Positions 1-8,141 of a stretch of DNA of 60,872 nucleotides are shown here, piece by piece; the stretch's first letter is position 1; each line of letters begins with the position of its first letter. The stretch spans positions 1 to 60,872 of the forward strand of contig JAKSPL010000011.1 of NCBI GenBank assembly GCA_024404815.1, read 5' to 3'. The translations under genes and the position numbers were made by a program. The stretch is from Oscillospiraceae bacterium (GTDB taxonomy: Bacteria; Bacillota; Clostridia; Oscillospirales; Ruminococcaceae). A model generated the notes under the pieces. That model saw nothing but the letters and a program-made list of their open reading frames with translations. It was not told where the DNA came from and did not search any database.

Positions 1-59
1 GGGGCGCTGCCCCCAAACCCCCGCCAAAGGGATACTATCCCTTTGGAATCCCATTTTTT
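1..59 (-). repeat. Dispersed intergenic repeat, family A (copy 1)
   Basis: This copy reads on the minus strand. It starts with a GGGATTCC block, then an inverted repeat of CCAAAGGGATA and TATCCCTTTGG, then a G-rich tail. Related copies lie at 25280, 30833, 44310, 47225 and 60738. It may continue beyond the left edge of the window. Confidence 0.75.
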
Positions 60-78
60 GAGCGATCTAGCGAATAGA

Positions 79-104
79 AAAACTGCGGGCGACCGCAGTC
101 AGCA
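79..104 (-). repeat. Dispersed repeat, family B (degenerate copy 1)
   Basis: The core GCGGGCGACCGCAG is a degenerate form of the GGGGCGACCTGTGGTCGCCC element seen at 28681 and 44259. On the minus strand it precedes the family A copy at 1-59 through a spacer that resembles the one between B and A at 44259-44375. Confidence 0.5.
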
Positions 105-144
105 AAACACCGAAAACAAGAATTCATGAGAAAGTGAGAATACC

Positions 145-714
145 ATGAGAGTCATTACAGGTTCTGCACGCGGCAGAAAATTATGCACCCCCGAAGGCTA
201 TGACACACGCCCCACAACCGACAAAGTCAAGGAAGCCATCGGTTCCGCCCTCCAATTCGATTTTCAGGGCGCAAAAGTCCTCGACCTTTTTGCAGGCAGC
301 GGTCAGATGGCGATTGAAGCCCTCAGCCGCGGTGCCCGTGCCGCTACACTCATCGACGCTGATGCACGCGCGATCTCCTGCATTCAGCAGAATGTCAAAA
401 ACTGCGGCTTCGCGGAGTGTGCAACAGTCCTCCGTACCGATGCCGTCGCATTTTTACAGCGGTGCCGCGAGAATTTCGACATCGCATTCCTCGATCCCCC
501 TTACGGCAAAGGCATCCTCTCCGAAATTCTCCCCCTTCTTGTCACACATATGTCAAAAAACGGCATCATCGTTTGTGAACATGAACCAGAATTGAATTTA
601 CCGGAGGAAATTATGCAATTTGGCTTGCAAAAAGTAAAAAAGTATGGTAAAATATCTGTGAGTATTTATCGCGCTCAGGACGCAGAGGATTCCGATGCGT
701 CCGATTCTGACTGA
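145..714 (+). CDS. rsmD: 16S rRNA (guanine-966 N2)-methyltransferase RsmD
   Basis: RsmD methylates G966 of 16S rRNA using S-adenosylmethionine during 30S assembly. The 189-residue protein has the family's usual length. It carries the N-terminal GRKL...TRPTTDKVKEA block, the SAM-binding loop LDLFAGSGQMAIEALSRGA (about residues 46-64), and the catalytic DPPYGKG motif (about 117-123). Its stop is 13 bases before coaD, the common rsmD-coaD pairing in Firmicutes, so the two are probably co-transcribed. The acidic Ser/Asp-rich last 10 residues lie beyond the core fold. Family assignment is secure; the exact guanine is inferred from the family. Confidence 0.95.
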   Translation: MRVITGSARGRKLCTPEGYDTRPTTDKVKEAIGSALQFDFQGAKVLDLFAGSGQMAIEALSRGARAATLIDADARAISCIQQNVKNCGFAECATVLRTDAVAFLQRCRENFDIAFLDPPYGKGILSEILPLLVTHMSKNGIIVCEHEPELNLPEEIMQFGLQKVKKYGKISVSIYRAQDAEDSDASDSD

Positions 715-727
715 AAGGAGCTGCAAA

Positions 728-1324
728 ATGCCTGACGAAGCGATTCATACGCGCCGCGTTGCCGTCTGTCCCGGAAGCTTTGACCCCATTACTTTCGGAC
801 ATCTCGACATCATCAGCCGCGCGACCAAACTGTTCGATAAGGTCATCGTCCTCGTTTCCACCAATCTGGAAAAGAACCCCTCGTTCACCCTCACCGAACG
901 CCTCCTGATGATCGAAAAAGTCACCGAACAGTATGACAATATCGTAATCGACATTCTCGACGACGAACTGCTCGCGGATTATGTCCGCAGAGTCGGCGCA
1001 CACGCGATCGTCAAGGGACTCCGTGCGGTCAGCGACTTCGAATACGAATTCCAGATGGCACTCGGCAACAAAAAACTTTATCCCGAAGCCGAAACCGTAT
1101 TCCTGACAACTGCCGCGGAAAATATGTATCTGAGTTCCAGTATCGTCAGACAGATCGCCTCCCTCGGCGGTGACATCAGCAGCTTTGTTCCGGCGGAGAT
1201 CCTGCCGGTCATCGAAACCCGACTCCGCAAAAAGCGTGTACCAAAGGAAATCGACGAAACCGAAAATGCCGCGATTTTACAGCAGGTACAGCAGTTTGCA
1301 CATAAAATTGGAAAGGAAGACTGA
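728..1324 (+). CDS. coaD: Phosphopantetheine adenylyltransferase CoaD
   Basis: CoaD transfers AMP from ATP to 4'-phosphopantetheine, the penultimate step of coenzyme A synthesis in the cytosol. The nucleotidyltransferase signature PGSFDPITFGHLDI lies near the N terminus, and ENMYLSSSIVRQIA near residue 130 matches the conserved SSS/IR block. I chose ATG 728 because AAAGGAG at 714-720 is correctly spaced, whereas the earlier in-frame ATG at 695 lies inside rsmD. The protein is 198 residues, with about 35 more at the C terminus than the common 160-165, predicted charged and helical. It follows rsmD and is 3 bases ahead of the next gene. Confidence 0.95.
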   Translation: MPDEAIHTRRVAVCPGSFDPITFGHLDIISRATKLFDKVIVLVSTNLEKNPSFTLTERLLMIEKVTEQYDNIVIDILDDELLADYVRRVGAHAIVKGLRAVSDFEYEFQMALGNKKLYPEAETVFLTTAAENMYLSSSIVRQIASLGGDISSFVPAEILPVIETRLRKKRVPKEIDETENAAILQQVQQFAHKIGKED

Positions 1325-1327
1325 CCT

Positions 1328-1777
1328 ATGAACGTAATGGAAATTCTGGACGAAATCGACGAAATGCTGGAGAAATCCAAAGCATTTCCGCTCGCTGCCC
1401 ACAAAATCATGATCGACGGCGACCGCCTGCGCGAACTGGTGAATGATGTTCGTCTGAACCTCCCGAAAGAACTGAAACGCGCACAGCTGATCGACTACGA
1501 CTGCGACCGCATCATGAAAGAAGCACAGCAGAACGCCGAAAAGGTTGTCCGCGATGCAGAAGACAGAGCCAAAAAGCTCGCATCTGAAAGCGAAATCGTA
1601 GAGGAAGCAAAGCGCAAGGCGCATGAACTCCTCACAAAAACAAAGGCAAAGTGCGATGAAACCAAGGAAGCAACTGCGGCATATGTCGAACGCTCCCTCG
1701 CAACCACCGAAAAGCAGATCGCTGCTGCACTCGAAGAAATCAAAAAGGAACGCGAGAATTGGGTAAAACCCGAGTAA
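1328..1777 (+). CDS. Coiled-coil protein of the coaD neighbourhood (ATPase subunit B/H-like)
   Basis: This 149-residue protein is rich in Glu, Lys and Ala and almost entirely helical. From about residue 55 to 145 it has heptad-like runs (EAQQNAEKVVRDAEDRAKKL) like those of DivIVA, F-type ATPase subunit b or V-type subunit H. Proteins of this kind following coaD in Clostridia are usually annotated only as ATPase-like, and the function is unknown. No membrane segment or catalytic motif is visible. It starts 3 bases after coaD and its end overlaps the VanZ-like gene by 19 bases, so the four genes from rsmD look like one transcript. A cell-envelope scaffolding role would be speculation. Confidence 0.75.
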   Translation: MNVMEILDEIDEMLEKSKAFPLAAHKIMIDGDRLRELVNDVRLNLPKELKRAQLIDYDCDRIMKEAQQNAEKVVRDAEDRAKKLASESEIVEEAKRKAHELLTKTKAKCDETKEATAAYVERSLATTEKQIAAALEEIKKERENWVKPE

Positions 1778-2268
1778 TTTCGCTGATTTTCCTTTTTGCA
1801 GCATTGGCGTGGATGGTCATGATTTTCTGCTTTTCCGCTCAGACCGCCGACGATTCCAGCGATTTGAGCAGCGGCTTACTGGTGGGAATTCTCCGCGGAA
1901 TCGTTCCGCACTGGGAGGCTCGTTCCGCCGCCGAGCAGTTGCAGATCCTCGACAAATTCCACACGATTTTTCGTAAATTCGCACATTTTACTGAATACGG
2001 CATCCTCGGAATTCTTTGGACAATGAGCACGCGGAGCGGATACTGGGAAAAAAAATCCTGCAAAGCGTGGCGAATTGTTCTGCCCTTTTGCATCTGCCTG
2101 CTGAATGCGGTGAGCGATGAGATCCACCAGCTTTTTGTGGAGGGCAGAAGCGGAGAATTTCGTGATGTGTGCATTGATTTCAGCGGTGCGTGTACGGGAA
2201 TCCTCTTGCTGACGTTCTTTGTCTTTCTTCTTCGAAAAAATCATAATAAACGAAAACAGTCATGCTGA
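1759..2268 (+). CDS. VanZ family membrane protein
   Basis: The 169-residue protein has four predicted membrane segments (about residues 5-27, 68-86, 104-122 and 140-160). It carries VanZ-family signatures: FSAQ after the first segment, KFAHFTEYGILG, SDEIHQLFVEGRSGEFRDVCIDFSG. VanZ confers low-level teicoplanin resistance in Tn1546, but most chromosomal members have no known function. The start appears to be TTG at 1759, with AAGGA about 10 bases upstream, overlapping the preceding gene by 19 bases. It ends inside a rho-independent terminator stem, so it is the last gene of the rsmD transcript. Confidence 0.85.
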   Translation: MGKTRVISLIFLFAALAWMVMIFCFSAQTADDSSDLSSGLLVGILRGIVPHWEARSAAEQLQILDKFHTIFRKFAHFTEYGILGILWTMSTRSGYWEKKSCKAWRIVLPFCICLLNAVSDEIHQLFVEGRSGEFRDVCIDFSGACTGILLLTFFVFLLRKNHNKRKQSC

Positions 2269-2285
2269 GGCATGGCTGTTTTTTG
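2255..2285 (+). terminator. Rho-independent terminator of the rsmD-coaD-VanZ operon
   Basis: The arms AACAGTCATGC and GCATGGCTGTT enclose a TGAG loop and are followed by a T-rich tract. The VanZ stop codon lies within the hairpin. Confidence 0.85.
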
Positions 2286-2341
2286 TTTTTTATGGGGAAC
2301 CCCTTGATAGCGTACACGGTATGCTTCGCGTGTTTACATAC

Positions 2342-2374
2342 AAAAAAGGCGAAGTTTCGTAACTCCGCCTTTTT
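2342..2374 (-). terminator. Terminator of the AI-2E transporter gene (bidirectional)
   Basis: The arms AAAAAAGGCG and CGCCTTTTT form a hairpin with runs of A and T on both flanks, 7 bases past the stop of the minus-strand transporter gene. Its sequence also resembles the family D repeats at 47167 and 60681. Confidence 0.8.
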
Positions 2375-2380
2375 CTAATG

Positions 2381-3652
2381 TTATTCTTCCATGTCTTTCA
2401 GTGCCAGACGGTCCGCATTCTCATCCTCTTCCTCCGTTTCGATTGGCTCGATCCCCAACTCGTCACGCAGAAATTCATCCGCCAATTCCTTGTTCCGCAG
2501 CTTCTTTGCCACCATCTCCGTGCCGATCGAATACAAAACCGCAAACAATGGCACACCGATCACCATGCCCACGATACCAAACAATCCGCCGCCCAGCAGA
2601 CACGCGAACAATTCCCAGAACGCAGGCAATCCAATCTTCTTGCCGACAATTTTCGGATCCAGAATATTACAGTCAAATTGTTGCAGCACCACAATAAATA
2701 TCAGCAGATACACCGATTTCATTGGTTCTTCCATCAGTACCAGCAGCACACACGGCACCGCGCCGATAATCGGCCCGAAAAACGGTATCATGTTCGTGAC
2801 ACCCACAATGACCGCGATCAATGTCGCATACGGAATCCGCAGAATGCTCGTGCCGCAGAAGCAAAGCATACCGATAATCACAGAATCTGCGAACTTTCCG
2901 AGAATCGCACTGCCGAATGTGTCGTTCGCTTCGATGATTCGGAGATCCACAAGCTTTGCCGTTTCAGGCTCGAAAATCGCATAGATCACACGCTTGAACT
3001 GCTTCACGAACAGCTCCTTGCTGAACAGGAAATACACCGCAATGATGAATCCGATGACCACATCGAACAGCAGACCGAGTGTGCCTGCCGCACCGCTTAA
3101 TACAGCAGATACGATCTTTTGTGCGGCTTCTGTCGGGTTGCCGCTGACACCCGATGTCAGGAATCGGTCGCTCAGCTGCTGCAAATATTCCGCGATCGGA
3201 TTGTCGCCTTTCAGGAACACATCGACGCGCCCCGTTGCCTGTTCGAGATAGGTCGGGATCTTCTCAATGACCATCGAAACGCTCTCAACGACCTGCGAAA
3301 ACGTCACGGCAATCAGCAGCGCAATCGTCAGAAGCATCAGCAAAACCGCAATGAATGAGCTGATTCCTCGTGCGAGTTTTCGCGCTGTTTCGGCGTTTTT
3401 CATGCACAGCTTCTGTGTCAGCGGAAGCAGACGCTTTTCCAGCCATTCCATCACGGGATTCATCAGATACGCGATGACAAAACCGGCGATGACCGGACCG
3501 AGCGCAGACACGATTTTCCCAAGAAATTTCAGCACGATGTCAAAGTGAATCAGTCCGAATGTGAACAGAATACAGCCGCACAGCACGAAAAATAACGTCA
3601 GCGGTCTGGTCTGGGACAGAATTTCAGGCTCGCGGTTTCTACGCCTTTTCAT
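2381..3652 (-). CDS. AI-2E family transporter (PerM/YtvI-like membrane protein)
   Basis: This 423-residue integral membrane protein has about eight hydrophobic segments in the AI-2E exporter family arrangement. There is an N-terminal pair, a long amphipathic region at about 110-200 (EKIPTYLEQATGR...), then a C-terminal bundle containing the conserved GVTNMIPFFGPIIGAVP and DPKIVGKKIGLP blocks. Members include E. coli TqsA/YdiK and Bacillus YtvI; substrates range from autoinducer-2 to sodium/proton exchange, and none can be assigned here. The acidic tail (EEEDENADR) is cytosolic. It starts 46 bases after the LRR gene upstream with no obvious terminator between, so co-transcription is likely. 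Confidence 0.9.
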   Translation of the reverse strand: MKRRRNREPEILSQTRPLTLFFVLCGCILFTFGLIHFDIVLKFLGKIVSALGPVIAGFVIAYLMNPVMEWLEKRLLPLTQKLCMKNAETARKLARGISSFIAVLLMLLTIALLIAVTFSQVVESVSMVIEKIPTYLEQATGRVDVFLKGDNPIAEYLQQLSDRFLTSGVSGNPTEAAQKIVSAVLSGAAGTLGLLFDVVIGFIIAVYFLFSKELFVKQFKRVIYAIFEPETAKLVDLRIIEANDTFGSAILGKFADSVIIGMLCFCGTSILRIPYATLIAVIVGVTNMIPFFGPIIGAVPCVLLVLMEEPMKSVYLLIFIVVLQQFDCNILDPKIVGKKIGLPAFWELFACLLGGGLFGIVGMVIGVPLFAVLYSIGTEMVAKKLRNKELADEFLRDELGIEPIETEEEDENADRLALKDMEE

Positions 3653-3698
3653 TGGGAAATCATCTCTTTTCCATCCGATTTTTTACGTATTTCCGAGA

Positions 3699-5288
3699 TT
3701 ATTCTTCCGTGTCATTCTCCGCATCGTCTTCGTCCTCAACCGTAAAGCCGTAGCTGCGGTCGAAGGGATCGCCCTCCGTTTCATCGTCGGAGGATTCCAG
3801 AATGCTCTCGTAGTTTTCGTCTACTACTTCTTCTTGTTCGATTGTTTTCTTTGCATCTGCGTTCTTTTTCGCCTTGCGAAGCAGAGAGATCAGCAGCAGC
3901 ACAGCCAGAATGCCTGCCACACCGCCCACGATCGCAAACAGCAGCGGGAAATTGAAATTCGTCCGCTTAAAATCGACACCCGTGGAATCTGCATATTTCT
4001 TTGCGACACTTGCCGAATCGCCGTGCAGGACAAAATTTTTGCGCAGGAGCACATTTTCCTCGGACTCCCCGTCAACAGGCTCGGAGAATCCGACCGCATA
4101 GTCGCCGATGACCTGAATCCCTTTCGGGACGGTCAGCTCATTCAGATTGTCACAGCCGAAAAATGCGTATGCACCGAGATATTCGACCGTTTCGGGAACA
4201 TCGAATTCCGTTATAGCCTCACAGCCATAGAACGCATAATCGCCGATACCGCTGCAATTTTCAGGAATATCGAGCGTTTTCAGCGACTTGCAGCCCGCAA
4301 ACACACGGGGCATGATCGCACTCAGCGCACTCTCATCACAGCCGACACCCACCAGCGCAGTACAATCCGAAAACAGTCCTTCCGGCAGCAAATTGCCCTT
4401 AAAACTCTGCGGCAGGGTAACGCTCGTCAGCGTCGGGGAGCCTGCAAATGCATACGGCTCGATGCTGACAATGCCCTCGGGAATCTGACAGACGGTTTCG
4501 CCGTTGCCTGCGGGATAGAGCACCAGCGTTTTGCCCTCCTCGCTGAGCAGCGAACCGTTTTCACCCTCGGAAAATGTCGTATTTCCGTCCTCTACGTTGA
4601 ATTTCTGAATACTGCTGCAAGAAAGGAACGCGGTCGGCTGCAATTCGCGGAGCGATGCAGGGATCGTGACCTCCTCGAGCAGATCGCAGCCCATAAAACA
4701 TTGTGCGCCGATGCTTTCCAGCTTTTTCGGAAGATTCAGCTCCGTCATGGAAATGTCAAAATAGAACATTCCCTGCGACAGAGCGGTGATCTCGTCCGCC
4801 ATTGTCACATCGCTCAGCGCGATGCAGTAGCCGAATGCGTAGTCGCCGATGTCGGTGAGATTTTTTCCGAGCGAGATTTTTTCAAGCTGGGTACAGTAGT
4901 AGAATGCACAGTCGCCGATCGTTTCCAGCGAATCGGGGAACGCTATCTCTTTGAGTGCCGAACAGCCGGAAAATGCGTAGTTACCGATAGATTTGAGCTT
5001 TGCATTGATCGTCAGACTGGTCAGTCCGCCGCAGTTGAGAAACGCTTCATCCGCAATGCCGAGAATCGGAAATCCGTCGATCTCCTGCGGAATCGTCAGC
5101 GTGCTGACTGATTTTTCACAGTCCGAAATTTCGACACCGCCGTACACTTTGGTGTATGTCAGCGTGTTGTCGGTAAATGTCGTGGTATCGTCCTCTGCGG
5201 ACGCGCACAGCACACCCGTCAGCCCTGTCGGCATCACCGCCAGACAGGCAAGCAGTGCTCCAATTTTCTTCTGAAACCGAAACTTCAT
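3699..5288 (-). CDS. BspA-type leucine-rich-repeat surface protein, membrane anchored (first of three)
   Basis: The 529-residue protein starts with a signal peptide (MKFRFQKKIGALLACLAV..., cleavage near ASAED). It continues with about twelve LRR_5 (BspA/TpLRR) repeats of the IGDYAF-GC-L-E-I-P type up to about residue 420. A C-terminal membrane segment (FAIVGGVAGILAVLLLISLL, about 440-462) follows, then a 65-residue acidic cytoplasmic tail rich in Glu and Asp. Such repeats bind host or matrix proteins in some bacteria; the ligand is unknown here. I chose ATG 5288 because it opens the signal peptide; longer reading upstream enters the neighbouring gene. It is the third gene of a tandem paralogous trio. 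Confidence 0.85.
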   Translation of the reverse strand: MKFRFQKKIGALLACLAVMPTGLTGVLCASAEDDTTTFTDNTLTYTKVYGGVEISDCEKSVSTLTIPQEIDGFPILGIADEAFLNCGGLTSLTINAKLKSIGNYAFSGCSALKEIAFPDSLETIGDCAFYYCTQLEKISLGKNLTDIGDYAFGYCIALSDVTMADEITALSQGMFYFDISMTELNLPKKLESIGAQCFMGCDLLEEVTIPASLRELQPTAFLSCSSIQKFNVEDGNTTFSEGENGSLLSEEGKTLVLYPAGNGETVCQIPEGIVSIEPYAFAGSPTLTSVTLPQSFKGNLLPEGLFSDCTALVGVGCDESALSAIMPRVFAGCKSLKTLDIPENCSGIGDYAFYGCEAITEFDVPETVEYLGAYAFFGCDNLNELTVPKGIQVIGDYAVGFSEPVDGESEENVLLRKNFVLHGDSASVAKKYADSTGVDFKRTNFNFPLLFAIVGGVAGILAVLLLISLLRKAKKNADAKKTIEQEEVVDENYESILESSDDETEGDPFDRSYGFTVEDEDDAENDTEE

Positions 5289-5311
5289 GGTCTTCTCCCT
5301 CAGTAAAAACA

Positions 5312-6709
5312 TTATTTTGCGCGTGGATTCCACGTAGATACGTGTACTTCCGTTTGTTTTTTGTGAATCACGATCGTGACCGCCGCAATCACCGCGCAGA
5401 CAGCGGCAAAAATCAGCAGGATCGTAGAAATGAGCGGATGTTTCGTACATTTCAGCTCGTTTGCTTTTGCATATGCCGCCGCAACAGAACCGCGCGATAC
5501 GTGCATCTTGAAATCTTCCAGCATCGTCATGGATTCGCTGTCGGTGTCGTAGCCGTAGCCCATCGCGTACTCGCCGAATTCCTTGACGGTTTTCGGAACG
5601 GTGATCTCATGGATGCCCGTGCAGTCCAGAAACGCATATGCGCCGATTTTCCTGATGGTTTTCGGAATCTCGATCTCTGTCAGGCTATGGCAGTAGGAAA
5701 ACGCCGCGGACGGGATCTCATCCATCGCCGCAGGAATCTTCACAGCTTTCAGAGATGTACAGTAATAGAACGTATCTTCGCCGAATTTCTCAACATTCGA
5801 CAGGTCGATACCCTCCAGATTGACCGCGCCGATGAACGCCCATGCCGCGATCTCGCGGACGGACTCAGGCACCTTGAACGCGGTGTACTGCTGACAGGGA
5901 GGATACTTGACAAGCGTGGTCATGTCCTTATTGTAGAGAATGCCGTTTTCGTCGCAGTAGCTTTGGTTTTCTGCGTCTACGGTAATCGTTTCGAGGGCAT
6001 CACAGCCGTCAAAAATATAGTCGCCAAGCGTTGTCAGCGTTTTCGGAAAGCTGACCGTTTTCAGACTCGCCCAGTAGTAGAATGCCTTGTCGCCAACACT
6101 TTCCACACCGTCAGGAATTTCCAGCGTTTCCGTACCTTTTGCACTATAAAACGCCTCTGCGCCGATGCTTTCCAACGAACTCGGAAGCGTGATGTCCGAA
6201 AGCGCATAGCAGCCCGAACAGCAGGATTCCGGGATCTCCTTTACCGCGTCAGGGAATGCGATCTCCGTCAACGACTCACAGCCGTAAAAGGCACTCTCGC
6301 CGATGCTCGTGACACCGCTCGGGATGTTCACCTCGGCAAGCGCTTTGCAGCCGTGGAACGCGCCTGCTTCGATCACCGTCACGCTGTCGGGAATTTTCAC
6401 GCCCTCCAGCCCCTCGACATTATAAAACGCACCCTCTGCGATTTTCGTGACCGCTTTGCCGTCTATCTCCTCGGGAATCTCGATCGCGCCTTTCATGTCG
6501 CTGCCGCAATCGACGATCGACATTTTGCCGTCCGCCTCCTCGTAGTAGGAGATCTGCGAACCGTGTATGACGATCATGCCCGAAATTTTCATCTTAATGT
6601 CGCCGTTTTCGTTGACCTCCTGTTCGAGTGCCGCACACCGAAACGGTGACAGACACATCGCACCCAGCAGGAGTGCAGCCGAAAATCTGCGTAAATACTT
6701 AGCTTTCAT
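5312..6709 (-). CDS. BspA-type leucine-rich-repeat surface protein, membrane anchored (second of three)
   Basis: The 465-residue paralogue has a signal peptide (MKAKYLRRFSAALLLGAMCL, cleavage near RCAA). About eleven LRR_5 repeats follow, with the recurring IG-AFYGC-SLTEI-P pattern, then a C-terminal membrane helix (ISTILLIFAAVCAVIAAVTI) and a short tail ending NPRAK. There is no LPXTG motif, so it is anchored by its own helix rather than by sortase. The start at 6709 overlaps the end of the upstream paralogue by 11 bases, indicating translational coupling. An insert with a non-repeat segment (DENGILYNKDMTTLVKYPP, around residues 245-265) is shared in position with its neighbours. Confidence 0.85.
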   Translation of the reverse strand: MKAKYLRRFSAALLLGAMCLSPFRCAALEQEVNENGDIKMKISGMIVIHGSQISYYEEADGKMSIVDCGSDMKGAIEIPEEIDGKAVTKIAEGAFYNVEGLEGVKIPDSVTVIEAGAFHGCKALAEVNIPSGVTSIGESAFYGCESLTEIAFPDAVKEIPESCCSGCYALSDITLPSSLESIGAEAFYSAKGTETLEIPDGVESVGDKAFYYWASLKTVSFPKTLTTLGDYIFDGCDALETITVDAENQSYCDENGILYNKDMTTLVKYPPCQQYTAFKVPESVREIAAWAFIGAVNLEGIDLSNVEKFGEDTFYYCTSLKAVKIPAAMDEIPSAAFSYCHSLTEIEIPKTIRKIGAYAFLDCTGIHEITVPKTVKEFGEYAMGYGYDTDSESMTMLEDFKMHVSRGSVAAAYAKANELKCTKHPLISTILLIFAAVCAVIAAVTIVIHKKQTEVHVSTWNPRAK

Positions 6710-7997
6710 CTGTATTTCCATCACTCGGTTTTTTAGACTTTTTGAGGACTGCCACGATCGCCGCGACAATACCGATGAGGACTGCCGCACCGCCGCCGAT
6801 GACACCTGCAAGCATTCCTTTGGTCTTTGTGGGGAGCTTCACGGCAGTTTTTGTGGTGGTGGTCTGCGCGGTCGTGGTCATTTCGGCTTCTGTTTCCGCA
6901 GGTGCAGCACCGATGTCCAGACCGTCCCCGTCATCATTTGCAGGAACCGTTTCTGTCGTATCTTCGTCTGGTTCATTATCTTCGGGCGATGTGGACGGTT
7001 CGCCTTTCGCTACAAATTCAAAGTGGTTGCCGTTTTCAATATCGTTTGCATAGCTGGATGCCGCCGAGCCTTTTTCGCCGTAAATGACAAAGGTATCATC
7101 CGCGTAAAGCTCGTTGGTGCTGTCGGTCTGATAGCCGAACGCGCAGTATCCGATGTCCTCGACACTCGAAGGGATCGTGACCTCGCTCATCTTTGTGGAT
7201 GCAAACGCCGCCTGACCGATGCTCTTGCATTTTACAGGAATTTCCACAGTTTCAAGCATGGTCATTGCAAATGCACCGTCACCGATCGAAGTAATGTCAT
7301 TGTGCATTTTGACGCTTTTGAGCATCGCGCAGTGGTAGCAGCAGAAATTCGGGATCTCGGTCACGGTCGGCGGAAACTCGATCTCCTCCAGCGAAACATC
7401 GTCTGCAAACGCCGCAACTGCGATGGTTGTCAGCGTTTTCGGGAAGGTGACTTTCCGCAGAACACGGCTGTACGAAACCGCATTGTCGCCGATCAGCACG
7501 ACACCCTCGGGAATCTCCAGCACCGCAGGGATCTTCGTGATCGGGTAGCGCACAAGCCATGTGCCGCCGTGTGCGTACAAAACGCCGTCACGGGAGGAGA
7601 AAATCTCGCTGCCGTCCGCGACATAGAAATTCTCCATCGCGGTGCATTCCGCAAAAGCGTGCGTGCCAATGCCCATCAGATCTTTCGGTAGCGTGACGTT
7701 CTTGATCGTGTAATTTCCTGCAAAAGCGGTATCTCCGATCGCAACAACGGGCATCCCGTCCATCGTATCGGGAATGACCACATCGGTATCCGTACCCGTG
7801 TATTTCTCCACGCAGGCGGCTTTTCCGCCCGATTCCTCGCTGTCCACCATAACAGAATATTCGAAGTCGCCGCTCGTCACGGTTTCGATCGTATTGCCGT
7901 CCTCGTCTGTGACATTTGCAAAACAGACCGTTGGCATCCAAAGTCCGCAGAGTGCAGCAGAAAATATCGCTGCTGCTGCTTTTTTCATAGCGTTCAT
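6699..7997 (-). CDS. BspA-type leucine-rich-repeat surface protein, membrane anchored (third of three)
   Basis: This 432-residue protein is the first gene of the trio in transcription order. It has a signal peptide (MNAMKKAAAAIFSAALCGLW, cleavage near CFA) and about eight LRR_5 repeats to residue 300. A Thr/Glu/Asp-rich stalk (about 315-375, many Thr) then leads to a membrane helix (GMLAGVIGGGAAVLIGIVAAIVAVL) and a short charged tail. GGAG lies 9 bases before ATG 7997. The stalk is absent from the other two and would hold the repeats away from the membrane. The shared fold, order and overlap suggest local duplication of one ancestral gene; the ligand is unknown. Confidence 0.85.
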   Translation of the reverse strand: MNAMKKAAAAIFSAALCGLWMPTVCFANVTDEDGNTIETVTSGDFEYSVMVDSEESGGKAACVEKYTGTDTDVVIPDTMDGMPVVAIGDTAFAGNYTIKNVTLPKDLMGIGTHAFAECTAMENFYVADGSEIFSSRDGVLYAHGGTWLVRYPITKIPAVLEIPEGVVLIGDNAVSYSRVLRKVTFPKTLTTIAVAAFADDVSLEEIEFPPTVTEIPNFCCYHCAMLKSVKMHNDITSIGDGAFAMTMLETVEIPVKCKSIGQAAFASTKMSEVTIPSSVEDIGYCAFGYQTDSTNELYADDTFVIYGEKGSAASSYANDIENGNHFEFVAKGEPSTSPEDNEPDEDTTETVPANDDGDGLDIGAAPAETEAEMTTTAQTTTTKTAVKLPTKTKGMLAGVIGGGAAVLIGIVAAIVAVLKKSKKPSDGNTDES

Positions 7998-8025
7998 TGT
8001 TCATTTCTCCATTCAACATATTTGC

Positions 8026-8072
8026 AAAAAGGGGGGAAACGAGGGTTATCTGAACCCGTGTTTCCACCCCTT
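8026..8072 (-). terminator. Rho-independent terminator of glmS
   Basis: On the minus strand, arms GGGGTGGAAAC..GGGTT and AACCC..GTTTCCCCCC are followed by a run of T. The stem is long and nearly perfect, lying about 70 bases past the glmS stop. A second, smaller hairpin (CGCACAT...ATGTGCG, about 8083-8115) sits between. Confidence 0.85.
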
Positions 8073-8141
8073 TGGCGCACATACGCGACCCCTCACGCAA
8101 TGTGCGTTTTTTCATCCGCAAATGCTGCGGTGCGGATTTCT

